A stretch of 64,000 nt of DNA. It comes from Ailanthus altissimus (lineage: Eukaryota; Streptophyta; Magnoliopsida; Sapindales; Simaroubaceae). The notes beneath the pieces are model-generated. The model was not told the origin of the DNA and searched no databases. It worked only from the letters and a program-made list of their open reading frames with translations. Both the position numbers and the translations under genes were made by a program. This document shows positions 24,181-36,909 of the stretch, one piece after another (within the stretch, counting starts at the first letter, position 1; each line of letters begins with the position of its first letter). The stretch is taken from positions 7,333,501 to 7,397,500 of the forward strand of contig OX327693.1 of NCBI GenBank assembly GCA_946807835.1. The letters run 5' to 3'.

Positions 24181-24424
24181 ATAACCTCTTAATCATGCAC
24201 CTGGCCGCATGAAATAACCCCCACACAAAACCGACTCTGAATTTTAATTTACGAAGAAAAATGACACCACAAATCCCATTATTTACAAAACTGCCAGTCC
24301 CTGGTTCTTATTCCTGGCTCCATGACTATCAGATTTTGAGGCTCCATTACAAAATCGGATTTTGAGGCCTGATTCCTGCTGTAGCCGACTTTCCTACATT
24401 TTCTTGCATAATTTTCCCGATCAG

Positions 24425-24933
24425 GTACGATGTAAACACTTTCGCTTCTACTTTATCGTAATCTCTCTCTTGTATGTACGAGGTTTGTTCTGTTTGTTGA
24501 TGTTAAAATGTAGGAAAATGAAACAAAAATCGAGCTTCGTGTGCGTTCCGTAAAAGTTTTCGTTTCATTAAGCTGTTGTTGTCAAGTTTCTTTTAAAGAT
24601 AAACGTTTTTCTTCTCTTTTCTTTCGGTTTCTGAGCTGCCAAACAGAAAGACTTGTCTCTCTTTATATTTACTTTTCAAATTTCAATTCTTTCTACCGCT
24701 TTTCTTCTTTTTTTTTATTCCCGAATTGAGCCAAAGTTGTTGTTTCCTTTTCTTTCTCGGCAATGAAACATTATTGTGATGCTGTTAGCTGATGTTTGTT
24801 ATGTTCGTGTATTTAATTGATTCTGTTATTTGATTTGACGTATTTATCTAAAACTTCTGCCTGAGAGCTTATTGAAATATTTTTGAAAATAAGAGCTGAA
24901 GGTAAGACATGTTGATTTTTTGGCTGTAGACAG
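24425..24933 (+). other. Probable 5'-UTR intron of the SAP-like gene
   Basis: A donor CAG/GTACGATG at 24424/24425 and an acceptor in TTGGCTGTAG/ACAG just before the ATG at 24934 (AG at 24928-24929 or 24932-24933) would remove a T-rich, stop-filled stretch. The exon upstream (about 24340-24424) is the likely leader. This is inference from splice-site consensus only. Confidence 0.5.
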
Positions 24934-27900
24934 ATGAAGAATAATAAAGGGGATGAGCAGTTCTATCAAAGGCTTTCAAGGAAGGATCTTCAGTGTTTGT
25001 GCAAGAAGTATGGTTTGCCAGCTAATAGGTCAAGTTCAGAAATGGAAAAACTGCTGACCTCTTACTTTCAGGTAATTTCTGAGATCAGTTGATTTTAGCA
25101 ATTTATAGAAACAAGTTAAGGTGAACCATCAGTTTGTATTAATATTTGTTTCAATTTGTGTACATTCTGTTTATGATTTTGGTCAATTTATCGTGTTTAA
25201 GATGTCTTAGGATTTTCCTTAGGATAGACTTTTACAATTCAGACACTAGCTACTACAACAACATGGAAGCAACTTGAATTTTTGGATGGTTAAGACCGTT
25301 GCTATATATGTTGGATCCAGACCAATATTTTTGTAAGTTAGCAGTGAGCAAAATATCTACAGTCTTAATTCTTAGCCTTCCGTTACTGGAAGTTAACTGT
25401 TAACTGTATCAGTTTTTTTTAACCCCATTTGATGTGGTCAAGTTACTATTGATTAATTAATTATGATGATGTTGGTGTTTAGTGGAGATTTGGGAATCTT
25501 GAGCAAATTTTAATGATTTCATCCAATGTGAAGGATATTTCCACCTAAAATTTAAGGATGAGTTTCTTTAGGATGTTTTCTCATCATAAAATGAATTCAT
25601 GCTCGGAAGGAAAATTAGTAAAGAAAGAGATGCCTTTTGATGTTTTAGCTCTAATTGGCATGCCTATCCTTTTAACCCTTGCCCAAGAAAGTTAAGATGC
25701 CTTATTTTGGCCTTGAACTGGTGATGGGACACAAACAAGTGCCCTGTACATACCCATTATGCTTACGGACTGCAACTTCACGGACCTAGCATCATATTAC
25801 TTGTTTAACAAGAATCCCCTAGGCATGGTTTTGACTGCAGAGTTCTTACATTCACAAGTTTGAATGAATCTGATTGGTACATGGATAAAAGAATACTCTA
25901 TTAACAACTCCTCTTGCTCAACCTATGTTATTGTATTGGGTTTGGCTACAACAGAATATTGCTGTTGAACTTTTTCATGTTTTACTTTACATTTCCTAAG
26001 TTTGATGCTTGTGCTAGCAGCTGTAAGTACTTTACTTTGGCAAAACTGTGTTGCATTAGAATTTACCTTAGATTTTTTTCCCCTGGATGATTGAGCCAAG
26101 TTTCTCGACTAGATTTAATGATGGCCCCCAATGCTGATGTGACATGCTTCAATTATGAGATGATTTGCTTGGATTATTTAGGTAGTGGACCTGTGGGACA
26201 TCCTTTCTGACCAAATTCACTATTTTCTCCTTACCTTTGTTTGTTCGCTACATTAAATTACCAGAACTATAACCGATATGTTTCTGCAATACTAGACATT
26301 TACTTGAAGTTGCTAAACCTGAATGTGCACTACGTTGGATGTATTACTCACATCTTAGTAAGCAGGCTTTAATTGTTTGTCCAGACTATTAATGTTTTGA
26401 ATCTAGTTTCCTTTTGCAGGCATGCTTTCTAGTTCAGTGTATTTTTATATTAATTTTTTGAATCTATTTTCCTTTTGTGGGCATGCTTTTTGTTCAGTGT
26501 CCTTTCTTTTTCCCCTTATTTTGTTTTTTTAACCCATTTCATCAGTTGGAACACCCTTTTTGATCCCAACACACACCATCTTGATATCTGATAAATTTTC
26601 AGGATAAGAGTTCAATGTCCTCTCGTAAAAGGTTAGGTGATACTCAAGAGGCTTCACTTCCTACATCAGTGATAGCAGGATTGTTTCCTGGAGCACCATT
26701 TCATTCTTTGAAGCCAGCTGGAAAAGGTGCGGACCATTTAGCAATTGACTAGTGAGTCTGTGTTTCAAATTTTGTAAAATTATTCTCACATCATATTTAA
26801 GATGTCATTCTTGACTTGTACGATGACTGATGTAGAAATTACTTGATCATACATTTGGTACTTCTGCAGACAACAATGGTTTCCACTACTGCTCTAATTC
26901 TCAAACTGTTAAAAGTAATGAATTGGGGCATTGCGCCGGGGATAAAGCTTATGAAAAGGTTTGGTTCTCTTCCTACATTTGATTTTGTATGTCAAAAGTT
27001 TATAACCAAGAAGTTTGTTGACCAAAAGATAAGATTTAAAAAGGCTCTTTATGGTGGTTCTTCTATCTCCATTTAACCTAATTGTAAGACTGCTAGAAAG
27101 CTTCATATATTTTTTTGTTGACTTTAATTTTCACATGGGTCATGCTTTGGGTGCTAGAAAGGAGGGGCATCTATTTTGACTCTCTCTTCAAAAGCAAAAA
27201 CAATTGTTTATTTTCCCAAATCACATAAGGTTGGGCATACTTGACTGCAACCTTTTCTGTTAAGTATAGAAAAAGTTATAAAAAATTACATAAAAGTCTA
27301 CTTTTATTAGCTGCAAAAAACAAGGAAAATGATGTGGACACTTAATGCCTGGGTTCTCATTATATTTGTATAAGAAAAATTAACTTATCTAGTAGTATAG
27401 TTGTGTTAGTGCTAAAATCTGGTTTCGTTAAACTTTTTATTGCATATCTTATTACAGGGAGGTGTTGTTTGCTCAATGTGTAGTTTCCAGGAAGCATCAA
27501 ACTCCCCTTTTCCTTCTCAATGTGATAAGAATGCTTTCAACGCGCAGGAGTGTCCACCAACAATCTCGTGTAAGAATTCTTCAGGAATTACAAGAGATGA
27601 CAGGGTGGAGGATATGTGCCCAGTTCAACATACAGATATAAATCTTTGTCCTTGCCCTAAAGAAAATGCTTTGCCTTCCTCTATAAAAGCTTTTAAAACA
27701 GATTCCTCGTGCTCCTTGGAGTTTTATGTCCATTCAGAAGAGGGGATCAACCTTTGTGTCGATCTGAATTCCAACCCATCAGACTGGATTAAAAAGTTGA
27801 AAAGTGAGGTTAACATTTGTGAAAATGTATGCCATAACAAGTCCCCTAGTTTTAACCAGGAGCTTGGACACTTTGGAGAGAGTAATAAACAGATTAAAAG

Positions 27901-29900
27901 TTCCTTTTTGTGGAATATTGGTGCTCATAAAAGTAAGGTTCATGGCAATGTGCAATCCGAGTCTTCCCCAAGTGTGTTAATAAAGGAAAATGAACATGTG
28001 GTGCATAATCATTCGGATGGAGTTGATGGATCTTTAACTTCTAGTGCAATAAAACCAAGTGCCATTGCTGGGGTTGCATCAAAGCATGTACAGGAAGATC
28101 AAGGAGTTATTGTATCTGAACCCAATTCTGATGCACGTGATGGTTTCCAATCTTGTAGTGATGAAAATGGATGTGTTACTACTCTTGATTCAGACGTTGT
28201 CAATACTCCAAATAAAGTGTTGGCTGGTATTTCTTTTGTAGATACATCAGATTGTCCAATAAGTCTTGCCTCATTTGAGCAACAGAATTCTAAAACCAGC
28301 AATGAAATTTGTGAGTACTCAACCCAGGAGAACAATTGCAGTCTTGTGAATTCTCAGTTGGTAATGGCTGAATGCCTGGCTGGTAGTTCGGCCGAAATAC
28401 CGCTGCCAGAAGCTGAGATTCAACAGAATGAATCTTGTGTGCCTTGTCAAAATGAGGAATTCCTGGATTTGGTATATCCTACAAACAATACTGAAACAGA
28501 ACAAAGTGGATTAGCCAATTCAAGTGAACCTGATCTTGACATTTGTGGTAATCATTTGCCAACGTCTGTTGCAGAATTGGTAAAGCCGTATTTTCTCTAT
28601 TTCTCCGCTGGAATGCTACTGACATTAGTAAATTAAATGCAGTATATTTAATTTGCAGTGGATTTGACTACTGGTAATTTTATTTATGTAGACTGAACTT
28701 TTCAAGATTTTTGCATGCCTATAATGTGGTTTCTTGTTACACATTTATTGCAGTGGTTTTAGGGATCTTGGAAATCAAAATAACACATTTTGATGTGTTA
28801 TAATGCAGTTGTCATAATCCATATAATCAAGATGAGGTTAAGATTTGTCAGGCACTCAAGTATTAGAGATTGAAATTAAAGATGTGACTAGATGTCATAA
28901 AAACTAAAATAATTGTTTGCTTTTAACGTTGCAGTTGTACTGTTTTAATTGCAGAACTTGAAATATTGCTCCTCACATAGTGGATTTTTTTGGGAAGTTC
29001 AACTTTTGAGACAGAGATATACAAAGCTGATAATTTTTTGTTTTATACTTATAGTTATGGTTTTCCTATTAATAATAATCAAGAAAATAAGGATAAAATC
29101 TGGTTTTGCAAGCCACCTTGATGCACTACTCTTCTTAAATTATTAGTTTAATCTTAGTCCTCTTTAGATGTAAAACGAACTACATGTACATATTTCCCAA
29201 GGTTGCGAGATCCTACCACATAAACCATAAGGATTCTCACAGTCTGTGTTGGCTCACAGCCATTGAATCTGCTATTCCATAATTGTTTTGTCAGAGATCA
29301 ATTTGTTATGGGTCTGATGTAATTTTTGAAGTAGTGATTATAGATTGACAATTACTGCTCCAAATAAATCAGTTGTTGATATGGTAAAATTACATCTGTA
29401 TTCCCTTTTTTTGTTATTTTCTCTTTGATAATGTTTACGGTTGTTGCAAAATGTAACTTTACTGGTGTCTAATTTTGTTAAGAGATTAACTTGAATTCAA
29501 TTTTAGATATTCAATGTTGCCACTAAATTGCATTTATGTCATGCTGTTTGCAGGAGAGGAGCAAAGTGATTGATGGAATGGAGGGTTCAGAGTAATTTTT
29601 CTTCTGAATGAAAATTTATGCTCTAGCATTTAATTTCTTTTTATGGTGATCTGAGCTTATATACGTATATTTGCATCTTTCAGATCCTCTCAATTTGATG
29701 ATTCATTTGAGAAGACTAGTTCAAGTCTTGATAATATGGAACCTAATGGAGAACATCTCAAAAAGAGGCCTCGTATGGAGAATGATGATCAAACTAACCG
29801 TGGTAGATCTGATGCAAAGATTTTGAGAAGCATAAAGCATATTGTTGGGAAGGTACTTCCTAGAAGGTCCACGCGGCTGGTCTCTAAGGTTCTTTCTTGA
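24934..29900 (+). CDS. Uncharacterised nuclear-type protein with SAP-like N-terminus (6 coding exons)
   Basis: Exons read by eye with GT-AG borders and consistent phase: 24934-25071, 26603-26726, 26870-26958, 27458-28579, 29554-29591, 29684-29900. Together they give 1728 nt, 575 residues. Exon 1 (46 residues, starts MKNNKGDEQF) has RLSRKDLQCLCKKYGLPA and SSSEMEKLLTSYF, which fits the two-helix SAP DNA-binding pattern (L..LC..YGL......EL...L). Exon 4 encodes a long acidic, Ser/Asn/Cys-rich region without known motifs. The C-terminus has a likely nuclear signal (HLKKRPRMEN) and ends in a basic VLPRRSTRLVSK run. The role is unknown; a chromatin or DNA-associated protein is inference. The end is uncertain: reading through to TGA 29898-29900 gives KVLS, while splicing at AAG/GTTCTT to an exon near 33300 (GTTGCCTCATTT..TGA) would give KVASFF. 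Introns are long and AT-rich. Confidence 0.75.
26397..26510. repeat. 60-bp tandem duplication in intron 1
   Basis: Two diverged direct copies of a TTTTGAATCTA..TTTCCTTTTG..GGCATGCTTT..TTCAGTG unit (starts about 26396 and 26456), about 100 bp before the acceptor at 26602. One copy contains a cryptic TTTTGCAGG acceptor. Confidence 0.7.
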
Positions 29901-30506
29901 ACTTTCCTTTAGTTGTGCAATTACTTTTGTTACATCATTGTATTGGTCTACATAAACACATAAACATTTAAGATGAAGACTGCAAAGATGCAATAAACAG
30001 TTTGAGAAGCTGCACATCTAGTGTTAGCTTAGTTAAATGTTAGCTTCTGTGACATGCAATTATCAATAACCGCTCCCTAGATAGTTTTTGATTCCTAAGT
30101 AGAGCAAGATGATTCATTTGTCAGTTTATATGAATAAAATTGAATCACATAAACTCCATCAAAGTGGCACTGAAATCATGCTTGTATACAAGGACAATTT
30201 CTGATTCATCTTGTCTTTAACTTTTCCAATTAGTTTTGGAGTTGATGTTTATGTATGTCAAATTTCAACACATTGGATCAAAGACAACAAAATGGATCTT
30301 AGTGTGGTCTTCTAAGCATTACCTTTACATAATGCTAATTTTTCTCGTACCCCTTTCTTTTTTCTTCTACATCTCTCTCTGGTAATCTTAACTGGCAATT
30401 TAAATCCAAGTCTATTCTGATCTCGCTTCTTCCTGTTGGTACCTAATCTGAGGTCCTGCTGATATGTTCTCCTTTGTTAACACCTACTGTTTTTGCTATC
30501 TAAGAT
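29901..30506. other. Downstream region of the SAP-like gene, nothing recognised
   Basis: AT-rich 3' flank or 3'-UTR/intron sequence of the upstream gene. No separate gene is supported. Confidence 0.4.
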
Positions 30507-31632
30507 GATGTTTGGTTTGAAGAATAGAAAGGAAAGTGGAAAGGAAAGAGGAAAGGAATAAGAGATAGAAATGATTCCATTGTTAGGTTGAGACAGAATC
30601 AATCTTGGAAGAAATGAACAATATTTTATTTGGACATTAGTTTTAGTTTTTATATTTGATTTTAATAAAAAAAATAATTTCTAAATATAAATTAATTTAG
30701 GGTCCATTTTGGAATGTTTCTAATGAAACACTTTTACCTATAGTGTATCGTTATTAGTGCTTTTCAAAAAAAGTAGTTAGTGTTTGGCAATAAATTATAA
30801 ATTACTTTAGAGTACTTTTCATATATTTGTAGAGTAATTGATTGTGATTGAAAAAAACCTTTTTTACAATAAAAGTATTTAAATATATATTATAAAAAAA
30901 TTCTTATTGCAACTATTAAATAATATACACTTTTTTTCTCAACACAATTTATTTTCAGGTTTTAGGGCTTTTTTTCTTCCTCTTTTCTTTTGTGGTGGGG
31001 CAAGGGGGCTATCTCAATGTTGGAGGGGCCAGTGCACCCCCTCCCCAATTTGTGTTGGGGGAGTAAGGTCCACAAGTCAAAGTGTTGGGTTGTGGGATTT
31101 AGTATTGGGTACCAAGTTTCGGAGACAAGTTTTAGATTGTCAAGGTCAGGTCGAAATTCAGGGAGGCAAGCACCTCCAAAGTTCTATTGTTGAGGTCTCG
31201 AGTCTTAGTGTGAGATTTTAAGAGATTAGATTAGGATTTAGACGGGAGCAATGGCCCCTAAGGTCTTGATGATAGGGTCATGGATTCTAGCATCAGTGTT
31301 GCAGAAAATATTTTAAATTTATTCTCTTTCTTCTTTTAATTTATAATTTTATATTAATTAAAAAATATTATTAAATTAATTAATATTTGTACTTTTCAAA
31401 TATTCATTTATTTATTTCCTTAAAAAAATGGATTTACTAATTTGTTTGAAATTGTTAATTTTTTTTAACAACTTTATAAAAAGGGTAAATATAGTAATTT
31501 AATCAAATGAGCAGGTAGGAATAAGGATTCCTAATGCCTTGGAGAAGAATTCCTTATCAAAGTTGCCAACAAGTCCTCATAGAAATGAGGATTTCTTTCC
31601 ATTCTGATCCCCTTTCCATCCAACCAAATATT
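30507..31632. repeat. Possible TIR element containing a third copy of the repeat A/B tail
   Basis: The left edge (ATGTTTGGTTTGAAGAATAG, GGAAAGTGGAAAGG) and the inverse of the right edge (ATATTTGGTTGGATGGAAAG, AATGGAAAG) look like degenerate inverted ends seen in plant hAT-like MITEs. The middle (30695-31270) resembles the G-rich tail of repeats A (3850-4265) and B (12200-12612). The 31-kb reading frames in it match non-coding repeat sequence and are not called. Confidence 0.35.
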
Positions 31633-33429
31633 GAGGGCGTTAGTCAAGTGGGTCAGGCCTGTCGTTATTGGTTTTGCTTCCACTTGGTCAAAGGTTCAAT
31701 TTCTCAGGGTCTACTACTTGATGAAATGCCATGTGTTTCCTGCTTCCTGAAGATTGTAGTTCAGACTCAAGTTTGCTAAGCAGGTCTGGAGGATTTCTAG
31801 ATTATAAAAAAAAAAAAGAGGAACCATAAAAAACCACTGTTTTTGCTTCTAACCAATTGCACAACTGTGAGGAAAGCAAAACTGCCCAACAAACTATGTT
31901 ACAACATGATACATGTAGAGAAAGCTCAAAACAACCAGCTTTAGATTTCATAGGTCTGCTATGTCTGAAATTAGACCAAGAGTGAAACTTCTTTTCCCTC
32001 TAATTTTCTAATTTTGACCAGGTCCATGAATTGCAAGCTTTTAATTCTTTGATTTTCGAAGTCTTTAACTATATCATAGAGAGATAATTGTTGGTTTTGG
32101 AAAGCTAATTCCTCTATATCCATCTATCATTTTGTCCATTTGGTTGTTGAGAAGTAAGCCTTGCACTAGCATCAGTTCAGATAAGTGAGACCTATAATTT
32201 AAGCTTTTCATTGCCTTAAAGTATAATAGTGCACACATTTTAATTTTTCATTTGAAGTTCTCACTATACTGGTCTGAAAACATTGTCTTAACTCCGACTG
32301 TATTATGGTTTTTTATTCAACAGTATCACAGTTCTCTATCGATTATATCAACTGAGTATTGGTATTTTTCTTTTTCAATATTTTCTTTACGATTCTCTTC
32401 AAATAGATTTGTTTCGGGGATGCATTTAATATGAATTTTTGCATTATACACTCTAATTGGCCTACACAATACCCATTTGTCCCATTTACATATTTTTTCC
32501 TTCATTTATGTATCTTATCTCTTGCCTTGACAATTTTTCTCTATAATAATTAATGCATTCTCCAGTGATTTGATGATCCACCTGAACTGGGCTACATTGA
32601 GTGACATCATATATCAATTATTCTGAAGCAGGATTACATATAGTAAGTGAAGCTTTTAGCTCTCTTTTCAAAGTCATGGGGTTCATTCAATGTGAAAGAA
32701 GTTATTTCTGCATAACTTATGAAATGATTATGCTTATTTGCCATCATATCTTAATCAATGGTTGTCTGTCTGAGTAGAATGCCAAAATTTTCATTTTCTT
32801 ACATCATATCTCTACTACTTGTCAGCTAATTAGAAGATCATATTTATGATTATATTAATTGAAAACCATATTACCTTTGGGATCCATTACAGGTATAACA
32901 TTTACAACCTTGTATAAATCATGTGATAGGATTGTGGCGATTTATGACATCTGTTTAAACGTAATACAACAAATAGAAACTCTTCATACAAATTATTCCG
33001 TATTAACTGATGTATCATTGAAGTAATGGAGTGAAATCTTTGATCAAAGAAACAAATGAAAATAAACAATGTGACCATGTGGTAATGATATAATTAACAT
33101 AAGTATATGAAAATTTTGTACAAGAGTTAGGACATTTAGTATTGTTAATCCATTTAAATATGTAATATATCTCTTGGATGCTTATTAACTATCGCTGCAC
33201 CTGGCAATGTATATGTAGGTGGTATCCTCTACATTTTAGTTGTATTTTTTAGGATTCTAATTTGCACATTCATTAATATTAAGGGTGTCTATGTTGCAGG
33301 TTGCCTCATTTTTTTGAAGAAAAATTACAGTCAGAGATAATAAAATTACAAGATATCCGTGAGATGTTTACTGCCTCACCTTTTTATCTTCATCTGCCAC
33401 AGTATCTGAGCTAATCATGATAATTTGAA
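31633..33429. other. Non-coding region, nothing firmly recognised
   Basis: AT-rich with no supported gene. A candidate acceptor (ATGTTGCAG at about 33292-33300) could mark a last exon of the SAP-like gene, see that entry. Confidence 0.4.
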
Positions 33430-33635
33430 GGGAAATTGTTAGTAGGCCCCCTATAGATTTTCATAATAGCCAATTACTGCCTTGCCCTTTTTCTGATATC
33501 CCGGTTACCCCCCTAATAGGTCAATTTTCAACGAGAAAAATGGTAACTAATAGGAGAAAACTGAGGGTATTGAAAAAAAGACGAGAATAAGTAGCTATTA
33601 TGAAAAGCTACAAGAGGAGAATTAACAATTTACCA
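33430..33635. mobile_element. MITE-like inverted-repeat element
   Basis: Left GGGAAATTGTTAGTAGGCCC and the inverse of the right end GGTAAATTGTTAATTCTCC pair with mismatches for about 80 bp (including TTTTCATAATAGC on both sides). Total length is about 205 bp, non-coding. Target duplication was not identified. Confidence 0.7.
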
Positions 33636-36240
33636 AAAGAAATACAGAATAATAGTTGATAGTCTTCCATTGGAATTTTTTAGGGTCAAAGTTACATTTC
33701 TAAAATTATCCAGGGTTTATTCTGTAATTCTTTATTTAATATCTATTTGATGAGATTATTTTTCTGTAATTTTTTGTACCTTCATTTTATGCCTTGAATT
33801 GCATTTGGGAACTATGATTTATTTAGCATTGAAATTTATAATCAACTGATTTATAAGTATTTCTTTAAAAAAAAAAACTAAAATTACAAATACATTCATA
33901 TGTCTATTTATGGCAGAATTCGAAATCTAGAATATCAAATGCAACAAATTTGTTATATGTATTGTTGTAAGGAAAATCTAGTTGATTTTGTTTGGCTTTA
34001 CTACTACCATTGGAAATTTCAATAAATTAAGGATGATTTCTGAAAATTTGAGGGGTGTTGAACACATTTCTCTATTTATTTTTCTTATTTATAATTTAAT
34101 TATAATAATACCTCCACTTGAAATGTTATTGGGACATAATATTTTTTCTAATAATAAAACCTTATTCATCTTAAATATTAAAAGAAGCAAGATGATAATA
34201 TTTGAAATGTTACAGCTGTAATTTTACAGCCATTGCAGTAAATGTAAATCTGAAAAAAAATTTGTAACCAAAAAAAAAAAGATGAATCGGCCTCTTTTGG
34301 TTGGATAGTTAACTAATCTTTCGGCCCTATTGTTGGAATTTGATAATGAATAATCTTCTAGTGCAAACTTGGGTCATTTTCTTTTGGAAAATGTATATAA
34401 ATAGTTTTTATTTTAAATTTATATATTTTTATAACTACAAAATTAAAATGTAATTTTTAATAGTTATAAAGTTTAAATTTCAATTATTTTATTTTTAAAA
34501 TATATTTTGTCTCTCTTTCATTAACTTTATAATTCATTCAAACAACAGTTTAAAATTTTCGAGTTAAAAAATAAATAAATAAATCATTTAGGCACTAATA
34601 TTTTAAAAATTAAAAGTTAAAAAGATCAATTTAGAAGTAAAAATTAAAAAATAAAAATATAAAATCAGAACGAACTACAATAAATTCCTCGTATCTTACA
34701 CAAGGTACAAAAAAGGATTGCATGCCATGCCTCATATTGCAAGGCTTGAGTGCGAGAAGGGACATTACACCTAATCTTGCGGTGCGAGACCTCACCTCTC
34801 ACTTCATGTGAGGCAAGGTGCAAGGAATTCTGTATTTTTTTTTTCTTCTTCATCTTAGTTTTATTTTTATTATTTGATTCATCATTTTTTTCATTGAGAT
34901 TTTATTTTTTTTTTATTTCATCACAATACATTGTGGAATAAATTTTTTTTAAATTATGTTATTAATAAGGATAATTTTATTTATTTATTATCTTCATAAT
35001 TAATAAATATTAGTTAAAAAAATTTATTATAAAAAATTATGACCTTTATTTGTATAAATTTCTCATTTCTTTTTAATCAATTACCAAAAGTAAACCCGAT
35101 AACCGGACTTGTGCTAGTCTTCATAGCTCTCCATTAATAGTGCTTTAACTTTATACATATAATATAATATATTTTTAAAAAAATTAAAATTAAAATTTTA
35201 CTAACGATCAAGATTAAATATGATGTAATCTAAATTTTTAATAGTATTTAAGTTATTATTAATTTTTCTCTCTACTCAATTTTTTTTCTCTAAAGCAATG
35301 ACTTTTCTTTTTCTTTTTCTTTTTCCCTTCTGTACGTGCTCTCACCTCTTTTTTAACACAAATCATTCAATCTTTTTCTTTTCATTAATATATCAAAAAT
35401 TATTCCTTTGCAATAAAAAGAAAAACACAAACCAACCACTAGAAAGGTAAAAAAAAAAAAAGCAACAAAACTTGATTTCAAAGGTAGGTTGAACTAATAA
35501 GAAAAAATAAAAATAAAACAGTAGAATTTGATAGGGTTTCGGAGGATCAGATAATTAGGTTTATAATTTTATGAGCATATACTTTTTATTTTTTTTATAA
35601 AAAATGAATCGCTTCATGCATCAATTTAACGGTCCTCAATAATTGTCCAGTAAAAAAAATATAGAGAGCGCATTGTTTTATTTTTTGAAGTCATTTGTTT
35701 TGTCTCTTTGGACTGTGTTTTGGCACTTAAGATTGGGTTGAATTGGATTAAAACAATAGAATATAATGAGATAGGATTGAATTAGATTAAATTATATTTA
35801 GTATTGTTACATGTTTGGTTTAGTATAGATTTGTTTTTTAATTTTTGAAAGAGTTTAGTATAGAATTGGATAATATTAAATTTAATTTTTTATCTATATT
35901 AACTAAAAAAATTAAATTTAATATTTAAATATTATTTATATTTCATTATGTTTGAAAATAATGAATTTATAAATATTTTCATTTAAAAAACTTAACTAAA
36001 ATATATTATTATCTAATTGATAAAAAAATTAATTATTAAGCATATTCATAAATACTTTGCTTTATGATATAATTTAATCATAATATATCGATTATTTACT
36101 AATAATTTTAATTATTAATAATATTATAACAATTATATAATTTATTGTCACAGTATTATTTGTTAGTTATTAAATTTTTTTTAATTATAAAACATAGTCT
36201 ATTAATATTAGGATAACTAATCCTACGGGAGATATGGGTA
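33636..36240. other. AT-rich intergenic DNA with one G/C-richer patch
   Basis: No supported gene. The patch at about 34690-34835 (GTGCGAGA..CATGTGAGGCAAGGTGC) is more GC-rich than its surroundings and looks like a repeat relic, but I cannot place it. The last 60 bp are the target site of the Copia element at 36246. Confidence 0.4.
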
Positions 36241-36245
36241 TTAAT

Positions 36246-36703
36246 TGTTAAAATTATAACACTAAATTAAATTAATTACAATATTAAACTCAAGATTAAG
36301 CATAAATATTTACAAGCTCAATTCTTGAAAATTTTAAATTAGGTAAGATATTTTAAAATTAATAATTAAGAAGATAAATATTATAAACTTGTGTGGTTAA
36401 TAAATTTTTATATTATTTTATTTATGTGATTTTAGTTTGTTGTAACTAAGTATAAATACCCCCTACCCTTCTCCTTCGTTTAGTTTTGCAAGCAATCAAG
36501 TTAAGAATAAAGAGTTAATCAAGTATTTGATTAATTGTTTAGTGTGTTAAAGACTTGAGTAAATAATAAGCTCAACAAAGAGTGTGTAACTGTTGAGTTA
36601 TATTGTAAGTGTGAGAGAGTGAGAGTTTCTAAATTTTGTATTGTAAATTTTGAGTTTGTTGTATTAATAAAAATATTCAATTTGTGCTTTATTATTCTCA
36701 ACA
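36246..36703 (+). repeat. 5' LTR (458 bp)
   Basis: Begins TGTTAAAATTATAACAC and ends TTCTCAACA. It has a TATA-like GTATAAATACC at about 36450, followed by a leader. Confidence 0.9.
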
Positions 36704-36705
36704 AT

Positions 36706-36717
36706 TGGTATCAGAGC
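36706..36717 (+). other. Primer binding site (initiator Met tRNA)
   Basis: TGGTATCAGAGC two bases after the 5' LTR. Confidence 0.95.
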
Positions 36718-36909
36718 GGGATTGTCTCGGACTGCTCAAGTTGTAGGATTTTGAAGAATTTGAGTATGCTCTGTGGTTGCAGTTTTGACTGATCTTCCAC
36801 ATCAGAAATGGCTTCTAGAAATTGTGAGTGAGTGAGCTTCTGTGTGTCGTGAGTAGTCTATGACTCTGCAAGTTTGTTAACAAAACTTGTTTGGTATTAC
36901 TGAGGTATT

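Noticed and set aside
34690..34835. tRNA or SINE in a G/C-richer patch
   Set aside because: No A/B-box spacing or clover-leaf could be built; left as an unplaced repeat relic.
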